DNA of 64,000 nucleotides from Hymenobacter sp. BT188 (GTDB lineage: Bacteria; Bacteroidota; Bacteroidia; Cytophagales; Hymenobacteraceae). Of the stretch, positions 35,253 through 45,074 are shown piece after piece. The DNA lies in assembly GCF_014333585.1 (NCBI RefSeq), contig NZ_JACSCW010000001.1:496001-560000 (forward strand), read 5' to 3'. The first letter of the stretch is position 1. Each line of letters opens with the position of its first letter. Both the position numbers and the translations under genes were made by a program. Below the pieces are notes generated by a model. It was not told the DNA's origin, did not search any database, and worked only from the letters and a program-made list of their open reading frames with translations.

Positions 35253-36989
35253 ATGTTCACGAAGGAAGAACCAGTCCAACTCCTGCAGGAAAAAGCCCCC
35301 CAGACTATGTCGGGAGCTGAAATGACGCTGCGTGCCCTGCTGACTGAAGGTGTAGATACTGTTTTTGGCTATCCGGGCGGGGCTATTATTCCCATCTACG
35401 ACGCGCTTTTTGACTTCAAGGAGCAGCTGAACCATGTGCTGGTGCGCCACGAGCAAGGCGGAATTCACGCCGCCCAGGGCTATGCTCGTGCCTCCGGTAA
35501 AGTAGGGGTGGTGTTTGCCACCAGCGGGCCCGGCGCGACCAATCTGGTCACGGGTCTGGCTGATGCCCTTATCGACAGCACACCTTTGGTATGCATTACC
35601 GGCCAGGTATTCGCGCATTTGCTTGGCACTGATGCCTTCCAGGAAACCGATATTATCAACATCACGACACCAGTTACCAAATGGAATTATCAGGTAACCG
35701 AGGCTAGTCAACTACCAGAGGCACTGGCCAAAGCCTTCTACATTGCCCGCAGCGGCCGGCCCGGTCCGGTCCTGATTGACATCACTAAAAACGCTCAGCA
35801 GCAGAAGTTTGGGTTTTCGGAGTACACGCCTTGTAATCACATTCGTAGCTACCGGCCCACGCCTATTGTGCGGCACGAATATGTAGCCCAGGCAGCAGCG
35901 CTGATTAACGAAGCTAAGCGCCCCTTCGTGCTCTGGGGTCAGGGGGTAATTTTGGGAGCAGCCGAGCAGGAGTTCCGCAACTTCATTGAGAAGAGCGGCA
36001 TTCCGGCTGCTTGGACTATTCTGGGCGCTGGCGCTCTGCCTACTGGCCATCCATTGAATGTGGGCATGCTGGGCATGCACGGCAACTACGGCCCCAACGT
36101 GCTGACCAACGAGTGCGACGTGCTCATTGCCATTGGTATGCGCTTCGACGACCGGGTAACTGGTCGCCTCGACAAATATGCCAAGCAGGCTCAGGTAGTT
36201 CACCTCGACATCGACCCAACGGAGATCGATAAAAACGTTGCCACCACCGTGCCCGTGTGGGGCGATTGTAAGGAAACGCTGCCCTTGCTCACCGAACTGA
36301 TTGAGGCAAAAACCCACCCGGAATGGCGGCAACGGTTCGAGCAGTTTCAGACAGAAGAAGTGGCCGCTGTTATTCAAGAAGAGCTTTTTCCGACGTCGGA
36401 TGAGCTGACCATGGGCGAGGTCATTCAGCAGCTAAATGAGCTGACTCAGGGCGACGCCATTGTGGTGACCGATGTGGGCCAGCACCAGATGGTCGCCTGC
36501 CGCTACGCCAAGTTCAATTACTCGCGCAGCAACATCACCAGCGGCGGACTGGGCACGATGGGGTTTGCCTTGCCCGCAGCCATCGGAGCCAAGTTTGGTC
36601 GCCCCGACCGCACCGTGGTAGCCATTATTGGCGACGGTGGTATCCAGATGACGATTCAGGAGCTGGGAACCATTATGCAGACCGGCGTGGACGTAAAAAT
36701 CATCATCCTCAACAATCAGTTTTTGGGCATGGTGCGGCAGTGGCAGGAGCTATTTAACGACCGGCGCTACTCTTTCGTGAACATCGCCAGCCCCGACTAC
36801 GTGACCGTGGCCAGCGGCTACAGCATCAGCGGCAAACGCGTTTCGGAGCGCGCAGAGCTGAAAAGCAGCCTCCAAGATATGCTACAGCATCCCGGCTCTT
36901 TTCTGCTGGAGGTAATGGTGACCAAGGAGAACAACATCTTTCCCATGGTGCCGCAAGGCTGCAGCGTTAGCGAAATCCGGCTGCGGTAG
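35253..36989 (+). CDS. ilvB: acetolactate synthase large subunit
   Basis: A 578-residue ThDP enzyme joining two pyruvates to acetolactate, or pyruvate and 2-ketobutyrate to acetohydroxybutyrate. The ATG at 35253 is used; an in-frame ATG 27 bases upstream lies in the ilvD tail. The proton-relay glutamate is E67 (VRHEQGGIHAA), and the ThDP motif runs from GDGG (460-463) to NN (487-488). FGYPGGAIIPIYD (38-50) and MVRQWQELF are typical of IlvB. The start is 8 bases after the ilvD stop. Repeat copy 2 follows, then the regulatory subunit gene. Confidence 0.97.
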   Translation: MFTKEEPVQLLQEKAPQTMSGAEMTLRALLTEGVDTVFGYPGGAIIPIYDALFDFKEQLNHVLVRHEQGGIHAAQGYARASGKVGVVFATSGPGATNLVTGLADALIDSTPLVCITGQVFAHLLGTDAFQETDIINITTPVTKWNYQVTEASQLPEALAKAFYIARSGRPGPVLIDITKNAQQQKFGFSEYTPCNHIRSYRPTPIVRHEYVAQAAALINEAKRPFVLWGQGVILGAAEQEFRNFIEKSGIPAAWTILGAGALPTGHPLNVGMLGMHGNYGPNVLTNECDVLIAIGMRFDDRVTGRLDKYAKQAQVVHLDIDPTEIDKNVATTVPVWGDCKETLPLLTELIEAKTHPEWRQRFEQFQTEEVAAVIQEELFPTSDELTMGEVIQQLNELTQGDAIVVTDVGQHQMVACRYAKFNYSRSNITSGGLGTMGFALPAAIGAKFGRPDRTVVAIIGDGGIQMTIQELGTIMQTGVDVKIIILNNQFLGMVRQWQELFNDRRYSFVNIASPDYVTVASGYSISGKRVSERAELKSSLQDMLQHPGSFLLEVMVTKENNIFPMVPQGCSVSEIRLR

Positions 36990-37017
36990 GGTGATACTAC
37001 ATTAACTAAAAGAACGT

Positions 37018-37113
37018 GTCATGCAGAGGCGGAGCCGAAGCATCTCGCGTGCTGACGCTGAATTAGTAATCTAACGGCGCGAGCGAGATGCTTCGGCTCC
37101 GCCTCTGCATGAC
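37018..37113. repeat. REP-like palindromic repeat, copy 2 (ilvB-ilvN)
   Basis: Two 31-base perfect arms (37018-37048 and 37083-37113) surround a 34-base spacer. The arm reads gtcatgcagaggcggagccg and then aagcatctcgc. The spacer and one arm are exactly the reverse complement of bases 37785-37849 in copy 3 on the other side of ilvN. The variable arm part (ggcggagccgaag) is the same type as copy 5. The transcript would fold this into a long hairpin inside the operon mRNA. Confidence 0.93.
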
Positions 37114-37141
37114 GGCCAAGAAGAGAGTTAAACCAAGAAAT

Positions 37142-37747
37142 ATGAGTGAGCAACCCATTGACCGGCAGGAATACAACATCACGGCGTACACCGAAAATCA
37201 GATCGGCTTGCTCAACCGCATTGCCATCATCTTCTCGCGCCGCAAAATCAACATCGAAAGCTTGAACACTTCACCCTCCGAAATCGACGGAATTCACCGC
37301 TTCAACATCGTGATTCACGAAACAGAGGATGTGGTACGTAAGATTGCCAAGCAGATTGAGAAGCAAGTAGAGGTGCTAAAAGTGTACTTCAACACTAACC
37401 AGGAGGTGATTTGGCAGGAAATGGCGCTGTACAAAGTGCCGACTGATATCATAGCCGAAAAAGCCTCCGTGGAGCGCCTGCTACGTGAATACGGTGCCCG
37501 GGCCGTCGTGATTCGCCGCGACTATACGGTATTCGAAACCACGGGCCACCGCGAAGAAACCGATAATCTAATCAAAGTGCTGCAGCCCTACGGCCTGATC
37601 GAGTTTGTGCGCAGCGCCCGCATCGCCATCATCAAGCACAGCGACGGCTTCAACCGCAAGCTGCGCGAATTTGAGCGCACAGAACCAGGCTCAGAAGTCA
37701 TTGAGAATGAGTTTCTCAATGACCGCGACAAGGTCTTTACGATGTAA
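37142..37747 (+). CDS. ilvN: acetolactate synthase small (regulatory) subunit
   Basis: A 201-residue regulatory subunit. The ATG at 37142 is chosen, because upstream in-frame ATGs lie in the palindromic repeat and give residues unlike the family. The N-terminal ACT domain (about 8-85) starts YNITAYTENQIGLLNRIAIIFSRR and contains IDGIHRFNIVIHE. The C-terminal domain binds and activates the large subunit. Valine binding to the ACT pair normally gives feedback inhibition. The gene is bracketed by repeat copies 2 and 3 in opposite orientation. Confidence 0.95.
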   Translation: MSEQPIDRQEYNITAYTENQIGLLNRIAIIFSRRKINIESLNTSPSEIDGIHRFNIVIHETEDVVRKIAKQIEKQVEVLKVYFNTNQEVIWQEMALYKVPTDIIAEKASVERLLREYGARAVVIRRDYTVFETTGHREETDNLIKVLQPYGLIEFVRSARIAIIKHSDGFNRKLREFERTEPGSEVIENEFLNDRDKVFTM

Positions 37748-37754
37748 GCAAGAC

Positions 37755-37850
37755 CGTCATGCAGAGCGCAGCGAAGTATCTCGCTCGCGCCGTTAGATTA
37801 CTAATTCAGCGTCAGCACGCGAGATGCTTCGGCTCCGCCTCTGCATGACG
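37755..37850. repeat. REP-like palindromic repeat, copy 3 (ilvN-ilvC), chimeric arms
   Basis: The right arm (37819-37850) is the ggcggagccgaag type of copies 2 and 5, but the left arm (37755-37784, gcagagcgcagcgaagtatc) is the type of copy 4. The arms therefore pair imperfectly, the only copy where the two arm types are mixed. The 34-base spacer is identical to the reverse complement of copy 2's spacer. This looks like a recent exchange or half-conversion between family members. Confidence 0.88.
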
Positions 37851-37914
37851 TTCGAAAAAGCCCCCCAGACGACAGAAAAACAACTTTAAACCATAAAACT
37901 CAAACCCCAACAAC

Positions 37915-38979
37915 ATGGCAACCATCAATTTTGGCGGCGTAGACGAAACCGTAATTACCCGCGACGAATATCCGCTGTTCAAGGCGCAAGCCTATTTGAA
38001 GGACGAAGTAATTGCCGTGATCGGGTACGGGGTGCAAGGTCCCGGCCAGGCGCTAAACCTGCGCGACAATGGCTTCAACGTTATCATCGGGCAGCGCCAA
38101 GATTCGCCTTCATGGGAGAAGGCCTTGCAGGATGGATGGGTAGAAGGCGAAACGCTGTTTTCTATTGAGGAAGCGGCGGAGCGCGGAACCATCATCGCCA
38201 ATCTGCTGTCGGATGCCGGCCAGATTGCGCTGTGGCCTACGCTTAAAGCCCGACTGACACCTGGCAAAACGCTGTACTTCTCGCACGGCTTCGGCATCAC
38301 TTTCAACGACCAAACCAACATCATTCCGCCCGCCAATGTGGACGTGATTCTGGTAGCGCCCAAGGGTAGCGGCACGAGCTTGCGACGGTTGTATTTGCAG
38401 GGTGGGGGGCTAAATTCGTCGTTTGCCGTGTACCAAGACGCCAGCGGCGACGCTTATGAAAAAGCTATTGCATTGGGCATCGGAGTAGGCTCAGGCTATC
38501 TGTTTGAAACCGATTTTAAGAAGGAGGTTTATTCTGATCTGACGGGGGAGAGAGGCGTGCTCATGGGCGCGTTGGCCGGCATCATTGAGGCTCAGTATCA
38601 GGTGTTGCGGCAGCGCGGGCACTCGCCTTCGGAAGCCTTCAATGAAACCGTGGAAGAGCTGACTCAGAGCCTCGTGCCGCTGGTAGGCGAAAACGGCATG
38701 GATTGGATGTTTAGCAATTGCTCCGTAACGGCACAGCGTGGTGCTCTCGATTGGAAAGGCCGCTTCCGCGAGGCTACGTTGCCCGTGCTCAATGAACTCT
38801 ACGATAGTGTAGCCTCCGGCAAAGAAGCGGAGCGCACTATCCAGCGCGGCTCAACGCCTAATTACCGTCAGGAACTGGAAGTGGAATTGAAGGAAATTCG
38901 CGAGTCGGAGCTTTGGCAGACCGGCGCTACTGTGCGCCAGCTTCGTTCTCTGAAAAAGACCCAGGAAGCCGATGCATAG
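37915..38979 (+). CDS. ilvC: ketol-acid reductoisomerase
   Basis: A 354-residue class I reductoisomerase that rearranges and reduces acetolactate or acetohydroxybutyrate with NADPH and Mg. The Rossmann motif is GYGVQGPGQ (37-45), followed by the cofactor-phosphate loop region IIGQRQDS. FSHGFGITF and VAPKGSGTSLR mark the active-site face. The SDLTGERG and EAFNETVEELTQ segments carry the metal-binding acidic residues. Its end overlaps the start of ilvA by 8 bases, so the two are translated together. Confidence 0.96.
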   Translation: MATINFGGVDETVITRDEYPLFKAQAYLKDEVIAVIGYGVQGPGQALNLRDNGFNVIIGQRQDSPSWEKALQDGWVEGETLFSIEEAAERGTIIANLLSDAGQIALWPTLKARLTPGKTLYFSHGFGITFNDQTNIIPPANVDVILVAPKGSGTSLRRLYLQGGGLNSSFAVYQDASGDAYEKAIALGIGVGSGYLFETDFKKEVYSDLTGERGVLMGALAGIIEAQYQVLRQRGHSPSEAFNETVEELTQSLVPLVGENGMDWMFSNCSVTAQRGALDWKGRFREATLPVLNELYDSVASGKEAERTIQRGSTPNYRQELEVELKEIRESELWQTGATVRQLRSLKKTQEADA

Positions 38980-40246
38980 CGAAACTATAGCCACTTCAGC
39001 CCCGGCGGTGCTGCTGGAAAATGTAGAGCAAGCTGCTCGCAATTTGCAGGGGGTAATCTATGAAACGCTACTACAGCAAAATCTTGGCTTGTCGGCTGCT
39101 TATGGAGCCACCATTTACCTCAAGCGGGAAGACTTGCAGGTGGTGCGCTCCTACAAGATTCGGGGGGCTTACAACAAGATTTGCACGCTAACGCGGGAGC
39201 AGGGCGCGCACGATGTAGTGTGTGCCAGCGCCGGCAACCACGCCCAGGGCGTGGCCTATGCGTGTCAGCTGCTGGGGCTGAAGGGCTATATTTTCATGCC
39301 GGCCAATACGCCGGCCCAGAAGGTGAGTAAGGTGCGCCTGTTCGGCAAAGATCAGGTAGAAGTAATCCTGACCGGCAACACCTTCGACGACACCTTTACG
39401 GCTGCCAAGCACTTCTGCGACGAGCGAGGCAGCACCTTCGTGCACCCTTTCGACGATATGGCCATCGTGGAGGGTCAGGCCACCGTGGGCTTGGAAATTC
39501 TGCAAGCGTCGCCCGTACCAATTGACTATTGCTTTATGCCCATAGGTGGGGGTGGGCTGGCCTCGGGCGTGGGGAGCGTTTTTCGGCAACTAAGTCCGCA
39601 CACCAAGCTGATTGGCGTGCAGCCACAGGGCGCACCTTCCATGCAGCAAGCCATTCAGGCCGGGCAGCGGCAGGCTTTGGAAAATATCGAGAGCTTTGTA
39701 GATGGAGCCGCCGTGAAGTGTCCCGGCGCCCTCACGTTTGAGTTGTGCCGTGAGTTGCTCGACGATGTGGTGCTGGTGCCGGAAGGGCAGGTGTGTGAAG
39801 ACCTGCTCAAAATGTACAATGAGGAAGGCATCGTGCTGGAGCCCGCCGGCACGCTGAGCATTTCAGCCCTTCGTCAGTATGCCGATGAAATCAAAGGCAA
39901 AACGGTGGTGTGCGTGCTCAGTGGCAGCAACAACGACATTACTCGGATGGAGGATATCAAGGAACGCGCTATGCGTCACCAGGGCCTGAAGCACTATTTT
40001 ATGGTCACCTTCAACCAACGCCCCGGGGCACTCCGCCGCTTCGTAAACAACGTGCTTCACCCCGACGACGACATTATTCACTTCCAGTACATCAAGAAAA
40101 ATAACAAGGAGAAAGGCCCCGTTTTCGTGGGTATTGAAGTGAGAAAGCCCCACGAAATTGAAGGTATTCAGCAACGAATGGCGGCAGAAGGTTTTGCCTA
40201 TGAATACCTCAACGGTAAGCAGGATTTCTTGAGCTTGCTGGTGTAG
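38972..40246 (+). CDS. ilvA: threonine ammonia-lyase (threonine dehydratase)
   Basis: A 424-residue PLP enzyme that deaminates threonine to 2-ketobutyrate, the entry step to isoleucine. The PLP lysine is K62 in RSYKIRGAYNK. The phosphate-binding glycine loop is GGGGLASG near 190-197, and LSGSNNDITR follows near 315. The C-terminal 85 residues (HYFMVTFNQRPGALRRFVNNVL) form one ACT-like domain, shorter than the double domain of E. coli IlvA, where isoleucine would inhibit. The start overlaps ilvC by 8 bases. Repeat copy 4 follows. Confidence 0.95.
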   Translation: MHSETIATSAPAVLLENVEQAARNLQGVIYETLLQQNLGLSAAYGATIYLKREDLQVVRSYKIRGAYNKICTLTREQGAHDVVCASAGNHAQGVAYACQLLGLKGYIFMPANTPAQKVSKVRLFGKDQVEVILTGNTFDDTFTAAKHFCDERGSTFVHPFDDMAIVEGQATVGLEILQASPVPIDYCFMPIGGGGLASGVGSVFRQLSPHTKLIGVQPQGAPSMQQAIQAGQRQALENIESFVDGAAVKCPGALTFELCRELLDDVVLVPEGQVCEDLLKMYNEEGIVLEPAGTLSISALRQYADEIKGKTVVCVLSGSNNDITRMEDIKERAMRHQGLKHYFMVTFNQRPGALRRFVNNVLHPDDDIIHFQYIKKNNKEKGPVFVGIEVRKPHEIEGIQQRMAAEGFAYEYLNGKQDFLSLLV

Positions 40247-40278
40247 GTTAAGCTAAAGTGTTAGTTATCAAATAGAAC

Positions 40279-40371
40279 GTTATGCAGAGCGCAGCGAAGC
40301 ATCTCGCTCGCGGTCGTGAGATTACTAACCTCACATCAGCACGCAAGATGCTTCGCTGCGCTCTGCATGAC
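40279..40371. repeat. REP-like palindromic repeat, copy 4 (ilvA-leuA)
   Basis: Arms at 40279-40307 and 40343-40371 (29 bases) pair with two mismatches. The arm type is gcagagcgcagcgaagcatc and the spacer keeps the central gattactaa core. The 343-base gap between ilvA and leuA also holds an AT-rich segment (40385-40540) without recognisable leader peptide or terminator. leuA may have its own promoter there, but no TTTG/TAnnTTTG pair of normal spacing was found. Confidence 0.88.
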
Positions 40372-40589
40372 CGCCTTTTGGAGCCGTTTGTATCTTATGT
40401 CCAGCATAAAATATAACCAGTTTAGGCGTTGGCCTTTGTATTTGGTTTAGATGTTAAATATTGATTATCAAAAGGTTATAATCTAAAAAGTCACAATTAG
40501 AAATAGTAGGCTTCTCGAAAACTTGTTTCTCTAGCTAGGTTTTGCCGGTGTACTTGCGACAGCTATTCGCTTCAAAGTACTCCGACTAT

Positions 40590-41756
40590 ATGGCAGCTGA
40601 GAAAATACGAATCTTCGATACCACGCTCCGCGACGGCGAGCAAGTGCCGGGCTGTAAGCTAAACCGCGACGAGAAACTGATTATCGCTGAGCAACTTGAA
40701 CAGCTTGGCGTTGATGTTATTGAGGCTGGATTTCCCGTTTCCAGTCCCGGCGACTTTGAGGCAGTGCAGGCTATTGCAGCCCAAACCCGCGAGGCAACGG
40801 TTTGCGGCCTGAGCCGAGCCGTGGAAAACGATATTCGGGTAGCGGCTGAAGCACTGAAACCGGCACGCTATCCGCGCATTCACACGGGCATAGGAACCTC
40901 CGAATCGCACATTTTGCACAAGTTGTGCAGCACTCAAGATAAAGTGCTGGAGCGCGCTATAGCGGCCGTAAAGCTGGCCAAATCCTTCGTGGAAGACGTC
41001 GAGTTTTATGCTGAAGACGCTGGCCGTACGGAGAACGCCTATCTGGCCCGCGTTTGTGAGGCAGCTATTAAGGCTGGCGCCACCGTTCTGAACATTCCCG
41101 ACACCACCGGCTACTGTCTGCCCGACGAGTACGGCGCCAAGATTAAGTACTTGCGTGAGAATGTGCGCGGTATTGAAAATGTCTGTTTGTCAACGCATTG
41201 CCACAATGATTTGGGTTTGGCCACGGCCAATTCTATCTCGGGCGTGCTGAACGGCGCCCGTCAGATAGAGTGCACTATTAATGGGGTAGGAGAGCGGGCT
41301 GGCAATACGGCGTTGGAAGAAGTCGTCATGATTCTGCGCCAGCATCCTTATTTGCAACTTGATACCAACGTCATTTCTCAACGTTTGGCCGACACTTCGG
41401 CCTTGGTTTCGACCATGATGGGGATGCTGGTGCAGCCCAATAAGGCCATTGTGGGGTCTAATGCTTTCTCCCATTCCAGTGGCATTCATCAAGACGGGGT
41501 GATTAAGAACCGCGAAACCTACGAAATCATCGATCCGCGTACGGTGGGCGTGGCCGATTCTTCCATTGTGCTTACGGCCCGCTCGGGGCGTGCGGCACTA
41601 GCCTATCGACTCCAAAAGTTAGGCTATGAATTTGACCGTCCGGCGCTTAATAAAGCCTATGCGTTATTTATGCAACTCGCAGACCGTCAAAAGGAAGTGG
41701 TGGATAGTGACCTGCACTCATTAGTGGAACAAGAAAACCTGGTTACGGCCAATTAA
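40590..41756 (+). CDS. leuA: 2-isopropylmalate synthase, short form
   Basis: A 388-residue enzyme condensing acetyl-CoA with 2-ketoisovalerate, the first step of leucine synthesis. The ATG at 40590 opens with [21 protein letters not shown], the family signature. Metal ligands appear as D in [10 protein letters not shown] and in [11 protein letters not shown], and [10 protein letters not shown] is the second signature. Enterobacterial LeuA is about 520 residues. Here the protein ends after the catalytic and linker regions, so the C-terminal leucine-binding domain is absent. A citramalate or homocitrate synthase is possible by length, but leuC, leuD and leuB following directly make LeuA far more likely. 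One base separates it from leuC. Confidence 0.92.
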   Translation: MAAEKIRIFDTTLRDGEQVPGCKLNRDEKLIIAEQLEQLGVDVIEAGFPVSSPGDFEAVQAIAAQTREATVCGLSRAVENDIRVAAEALKPARYPRIHTGIGTSESHILHKLCSTQDKVLERAIAAVKLAKSFVEDVEFYAEDAGRTENAYLARVCEAAIKAGATVLNIPDTTGYCLPDEYGAKIKYLRENVRGIENVCLSTHCHNDLGLATANSISGVLNGARQIECTINGVGERAGNTALEEVVMILRQHPYLQLDTNVISQRLADTSALVSTMMGMLVQPNKAIVGSNAFSHSSGIHQDGVIKNRETYEIIDPRTVGVADSSIVLTARSGRAALAYRLQKLGYEFDRPALNKAYALFMQLADRQKEVVDSDLHSLVEQENLVTAN

Positions 41757-41757
41757 C

Positions 41758-43149
41758 ATGGGCAAATCGTTAGTTGATAAAATCTGGGATGCGCACGTGG
41801 TGAAGGTCGTGGGCGATTTGCAGGTGTTTTACATCGACCGCCACCTCATTCATGAGGTGACCAGCCCTCAGGCCTTCGATGAGCTTGCAGCGCGAGGTCT
41901 TACCTTATACAACCCCGATCAGATAGTAGCCACCGCCGACCACAACGTACCCACGCGCAACCAGCACTTGCCGATTCAGGACCCGCTTTCGCGCTCCCAG
42001 GTGGATAAGTTGACTGAGAATTGCGCCAAGCACGGCGTGGAGTTATTCGGATTAGGTCATGAATACCAAGGGATTGTGCATGTCATTGGGCCTGAGTTGG
42101 GTATTACCCAGCCCGGTATGACCATTGTATGCGGCGACAGCCACACTTCTACTCATGGCGCTTTTGGCGCCATTGCTTTTGGTATCGGTACGAGCCAGGT
42201 GACGCAGGTAATGGCCTCGCAATGCTTGCTGATCAGCCGGCCCAAGCGCATGCGCATTACTGTGAACGGTGAGTTGCGGCCGGGCGTCACGGCGAAAGAT
42301 TTGATTCTGCACGTCATAGCTAAGCTCGGCACGGGCGGCGCTACGGGCTACTTTGTGGAGTACGCGGGTAGCGCTATCCGGGCCTTGAGCATGGAAGGCC
42401 GCATGACGGTGTGCAACATGAGCATTGAAATGGGCGCCCGCGGCGGACTTATCGCGCCTGATGCTACTACGTTTGCTTACCTGAAAGGCCGTCCGTATGC
42501 GCCGCAAGGCGAGCGATGGGAGCAGGCGGTGGCGTATTGGCAAACCTTGTACTCCGATGCCAATGCCAGCTTCGATGCTGAGCTGCAATTCGATGCGGGG
42601 GGCATTTTTCCTATGATAACCTACGGCACCAACCCCGGCATGGGGATGGCGCTAAATGGCAGTATTCCATTGCAGGTGCTGGAAAGTGAGTCGGTTAGCT
42701 TTGATAAGTCATTGCAATACATGGGGTTTGCGCCCGGTGAGTCGCTGTTGGGCAAGCAGATCAACTACGTTTTTATTGGCAGCTGCACCAACTCGCGCAT
42801 TGAGGACCTCCGCGCTGTGGCCGCCTATGTGAAGGGGAAGCACAAAGCGCCGCACGTGGAGGCCATCATTGTGCCCGGCTCCAAGCAAGTAGAAAAGCAG
42901 GCCATTGCCGAAGGACTAGATCAGGTGCTAACCGCAGCGGGATTCGAGTTGCGTGAACCCGGTTGCAGCGCCTGCCTGGCCATGAACGACGACAAGATTC
43001 CGGCTGGCGCCTACTGCGTGTCTACCTCCAACCGCAACTTCGAAGGGCGCCAAGGACCCGGTGCGCGAACCCTGCTGGCCAGTCCGCTGGTAGCGGCTAT
43101 TACGGCCGTGGAAGGACGCATCGTGGACATTACCAAGTATTTAAACTAG
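41758..43149 (+). CDS. leuC: 3-isopropylmalate dehydratase large subunit
   Basis: A 463-residue aconitase-family subunit carrying the [4Fe-4S] cluster. It isomerises 2-isopropylmalate to 3-isopropylmalate together with Leu[22 protein letters not shown] with the first cluster cysteine, and the CSAC pair in [13 protein letters not shown] are complete. Length matches the family. It starts one base after the leuA stop and ends 9 bases before leuD, indicating tight translational linkage. Confidence 0.97.
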   Translation: MGKSLVDKIWDAHVVKVVGDLQVFYIDRHLIHEVTSPQAFDELAARGLTLYNPDQIVATADHNVPTRNQHLPIQDPLSRSQVDKLTENCAKHGVELFGLGHEYQGIVHVIGPELGITQPGMTIVCGDSHTSTHGAFGAIAFGIGTSQVTQVMASQCLLISRPKRMRITVNGELRPGVTAKDLILHVIAKLGTGGATGYFVEYAGSAIRALSMEGRMTVCNMSIEMGARGGLIAPDATTFAYLKGRPYAPQGERWEQAVAYWQTLYSDANASFDAELQFDAGGIFPMITYGTNPGMGMALNGSIPLQVLESESVSFDKSLQYMGFAPGESLLGKQINYVFIGSCTNSRIEDLRAVAAYVKGKHKAPHVEAIIVPGSKQVEKQAIAEGLDQVLTAAGFELREPGCSACLAMNDDKIPAGAYCVSTSNRNFEGRQGPGARTLLASPLVAAITAVEGRIVDITKYLN

Positions 43150-43158
43150 GCCGCGCCC

Positions 43159-43755
43159 ATGGAAAAGTTTCAAACGCTCCGCTCAACGGCCGTACCGCTG
43201 CCCATCGAAAATATCGATACGGACCAGATTATTCCGGCCCGTTTTCTCAAGGCCACAACCCGCGAAGGCTTCGGCGCCAACTTGTTCAGCGACTGGCGCT
43301 ATACATCTGATGGCCAGCCTAGGCTTAGCTTCGTGCTGAACGATGCGCGCTATGGTGGGCAAATTCTGCTGGGGGGTAAAAACTTTGGCTGTGGCTCCAG
43401 CCGCGAGCATGCTGCATGGGCGCTCTATGACGCTGGTTTCAAGGTCGTCATATCCAGCTACTTTGCTGATATTTTCAAAGGTAATGCCCTGAATACCGGA
43501 CTGTTGCCGCTGCAAGTTTCGGATGAGGTGCTGCAACGACTTTTCCGTCAAATTGAGTTAGACCCGCAGACGCAGCTCATCGTGGATCTGCCTACGCAGA
43601 CGCTGACGGTGCCTGTGTGGGAGGAAAGCATCGGCTTTGCGCTGGACCCTTACAAGAAAGAATGCCTCATCAATGGGTACGACGACATTGATTTTCTCAT
43701 CAACCAAAAAGCGGCCATTGCCGCCTACGAAAAGCAGCGACCATGGGCATACTAA
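43159..43755 (+). CDS. leuD: 3-isopropylmalate dehydratase small subunit
   Basis: A 198-residue swivel-domain subunit partnering LeuC. It shows [17 protein letters not shown] near the N terminus and [17 protein letters not shown], the substrate-contacting loop that closes over the LeuC cluster. [21 protein letters not shown] is also conserved. Its end overlaps leuB by 13 bases. Confidence 0.97.
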   Translation: MEKFQTLRSTAVPLPIENIDTDQIIPARFLKATTREGFGANLFSDWRYTSDGQPRLSFVLNDARYGGQILLGGKNFGCGSSREHAAWALYDAGFKVVISSYFADIFKGNALNTGLLPLQVSDEVLQRLFRQIELDPQTQLIVDLPTQTLTVPVWEESIGFALDPYKKECLINGYDDIDFLINQKAAIAAYEKQRPWAY

Positions 43756-44864
43756 GAAAGCGAATTGTGGTGTTGGCCGGCGATGGCATCGGCCCGGAAG
43801 TGTGTCAGGAGGGCGTGCGGGTGCTGAAGGCTATTGCGGAGCGCTTTGGCCACGAATTCATCTTCGACCACCAACTCATGGGCGCCTGCGCCATTGATGC
43901 CACAGGCGACCCACTGCCCGAAAAAACGCTGGTCGCCTGTTGGCAGGCTGATGCGGTGCTACTCGGGGCCATCGGCGACCCCAAGTACGACAACAACCCC
44001 GCGGCCAAAGTACGCCCCGAGCAAGGGCTGCTGAAGCTGCGCAAGTCGCTGGGTCTCTACGCGAACATTCGTCCCGTAACAGCCTACGACCGGCTGCTGG
44101 AGCACTCGCCCCTCAAGAAAGACCGGATACAGGGCGCCGACATGCTCATCTTCCGGGAGTTGACGGGGGGCATTTATTTCGGCGAAAAAGGCCGCACCGA
44201 GGATGGCGTCGCCTATGACCATTGCACGTACAATCGGGAGGAAATTGCCCGCATTGCGCACCGTGCTTTTCAGGCCGCCGATAACCGCCGCCAGAAACTG
44301 ACACTGGTAGATAAAGCTAATGTGTTGGAAACCTCACGCTTGTGGCGGGAAGTAGTGCAGGAAATTGCCCCCCAGTACCCCAATGTGGTCGTCGATTACC
44401 TGTTTGTGGACAACGCGGCTATGCAGCTTATTCTCAACCCGCGGCAGTTCGATGTAATCCTGACCGAGAACATGTTCGGCGACATCCTCTCCGATGAAGC
44501 TTCTGTCATTGCCGGCTCGTTGGGCCTGCTGCCTTCCGCCTCGGTCGGCGACCAGATTGCCCTATTTGAGCCCATCCACGGCTCTTTCCCGCAGGCCAAG
44601 GGCAAAGGTATTGCCAACCCCATTGCCACTATCCTCTCCGCCGCTATGCTGCTGGAACACTTTGGCTTACAGGCCGAAGCCGACTGCGTGAAAGATGCGG
44701 TAGATAATGCACTGGAACGGGGCGTGCTGACCCCCGAGCTGACTGCTGGCGTGCCGTATACTACCGAGCAAGTAGGCAGCTTCATTGCCTATGGCGTTCT
44801 TGATTTGCAGGATTGTCAGCTACACCGAAGCAATATTGAAGTCGGCCTGAGCACGATTATCTAA
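43743..44864 (+). CDS. leuB: 3-isopropylmalate dehydrogenase
   Basis: A 373-residue NAD- and Mg-dependent beta-decarboxylating dehydrogenase giving the keto acid precursor of leucine. [15 protein letters not shown] opens the protein. [15 protein letters not shown] contains the substrate tyrosine region. [27 protein letters not shown] is the family signature with the metal-binding aspartates, and [20 protein letters not shown] is the NAD-binding segment. It is the last gene of the operon, followed by repeat copy 5 and a strong bidirectional terminator. Confidence 0.97.
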   Translation: MGILRKRIVVLAGDGIGPEVCQEGVRVLKAIAERFGHEFIFDHQLMGACAIDATGDPLPEKTLVACWQADAVLLGAIGDPKYDNNPAAKVRPEQGLLKLRKSLGLYANIRPVTAYDRLLEHSPLKKDRIQGADMLIFRELTGGIYFGEKGRTEDGVAYDHCTYNREEIARIAHRAFQAADNRRQKLTLVDKANVLETSRLWREVVQEIAPQYPNVVVDYLFVDNAAMQLILNPRQFDVILTENMFGDILSDEASVIAGSLGLLPSASVGDQIALFEPIHGSFPQAKGKGIANPIATILSAAMLLEHFGLQAEADCVKDAVDNALERGVLTPELTAGVPYTTEQVGSFIAYGVLDLQDCQLHRSNIEVGLSTII

Positions 44865-44893
44865 AGACGAAAAGGAGCAGATACAAAAAGGCG

Positions 44894-44988
44894 GTCATGC
44901 AGAGGCGGAGCCGAAGCATCTCGCCCGCGCCGTTAGATTAGTAATTCTTGTAAACACGCAAGATGCTTCGGCTCCGCCTCTGCATGAC
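44894..44988. repeat. REP-like palindromic repeat, copy 5 (after leuB)
   Basis: Arms at 44894-44924 and 44958-44988 (31 bases) are complementary with one mismatch (tctcgc against gcaaga). The arm type equals copy 2. The spacer starts like copy 3 (cgcgccgttagatta) and then diverges. It lies between leuB and the operon terminator. Confidence 0.9.
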
Positions 44989-45009
44989 GTGCTAGTTAGG
45001 TTGAAACGT

Positions 45010-45055
45010 AAAAAGTCCCCCAGCATACTCCCGTAGTATGCTGGGGGACTTTTTT
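45010..45055. terminator. bidirectional terminator between leuB and gltD
   Basis: A 20-bp perfect stem (45010-45029 with 45035-45054) around a 5-base loop, starting with aaaaag and ending with cttttt plus one more t. It serves leuB from the left and gltD from the right, as these genes converge. It is the strongest terminator in the window. Confidence 0.93.
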
Positions 45056-45074
45056 AATTCAGATGCTCAGTAGT

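Noticed and set aside
37088..37141. Earlier in-frame ATG as ilvN start
   Set aside because: It lies in the palindromic repeat and would add 18 residues unlike any IlvN N terminus; the ATG at 37142 fits the family.
40397..40450. 17-codon frame (MSSIKYNQFRRWPLYLV) upstream of leuA, considered as a leucine leader peptide
   Set aside because: Only two Leu codons, not consecutive, and no terminator or alternative hairpin follows.
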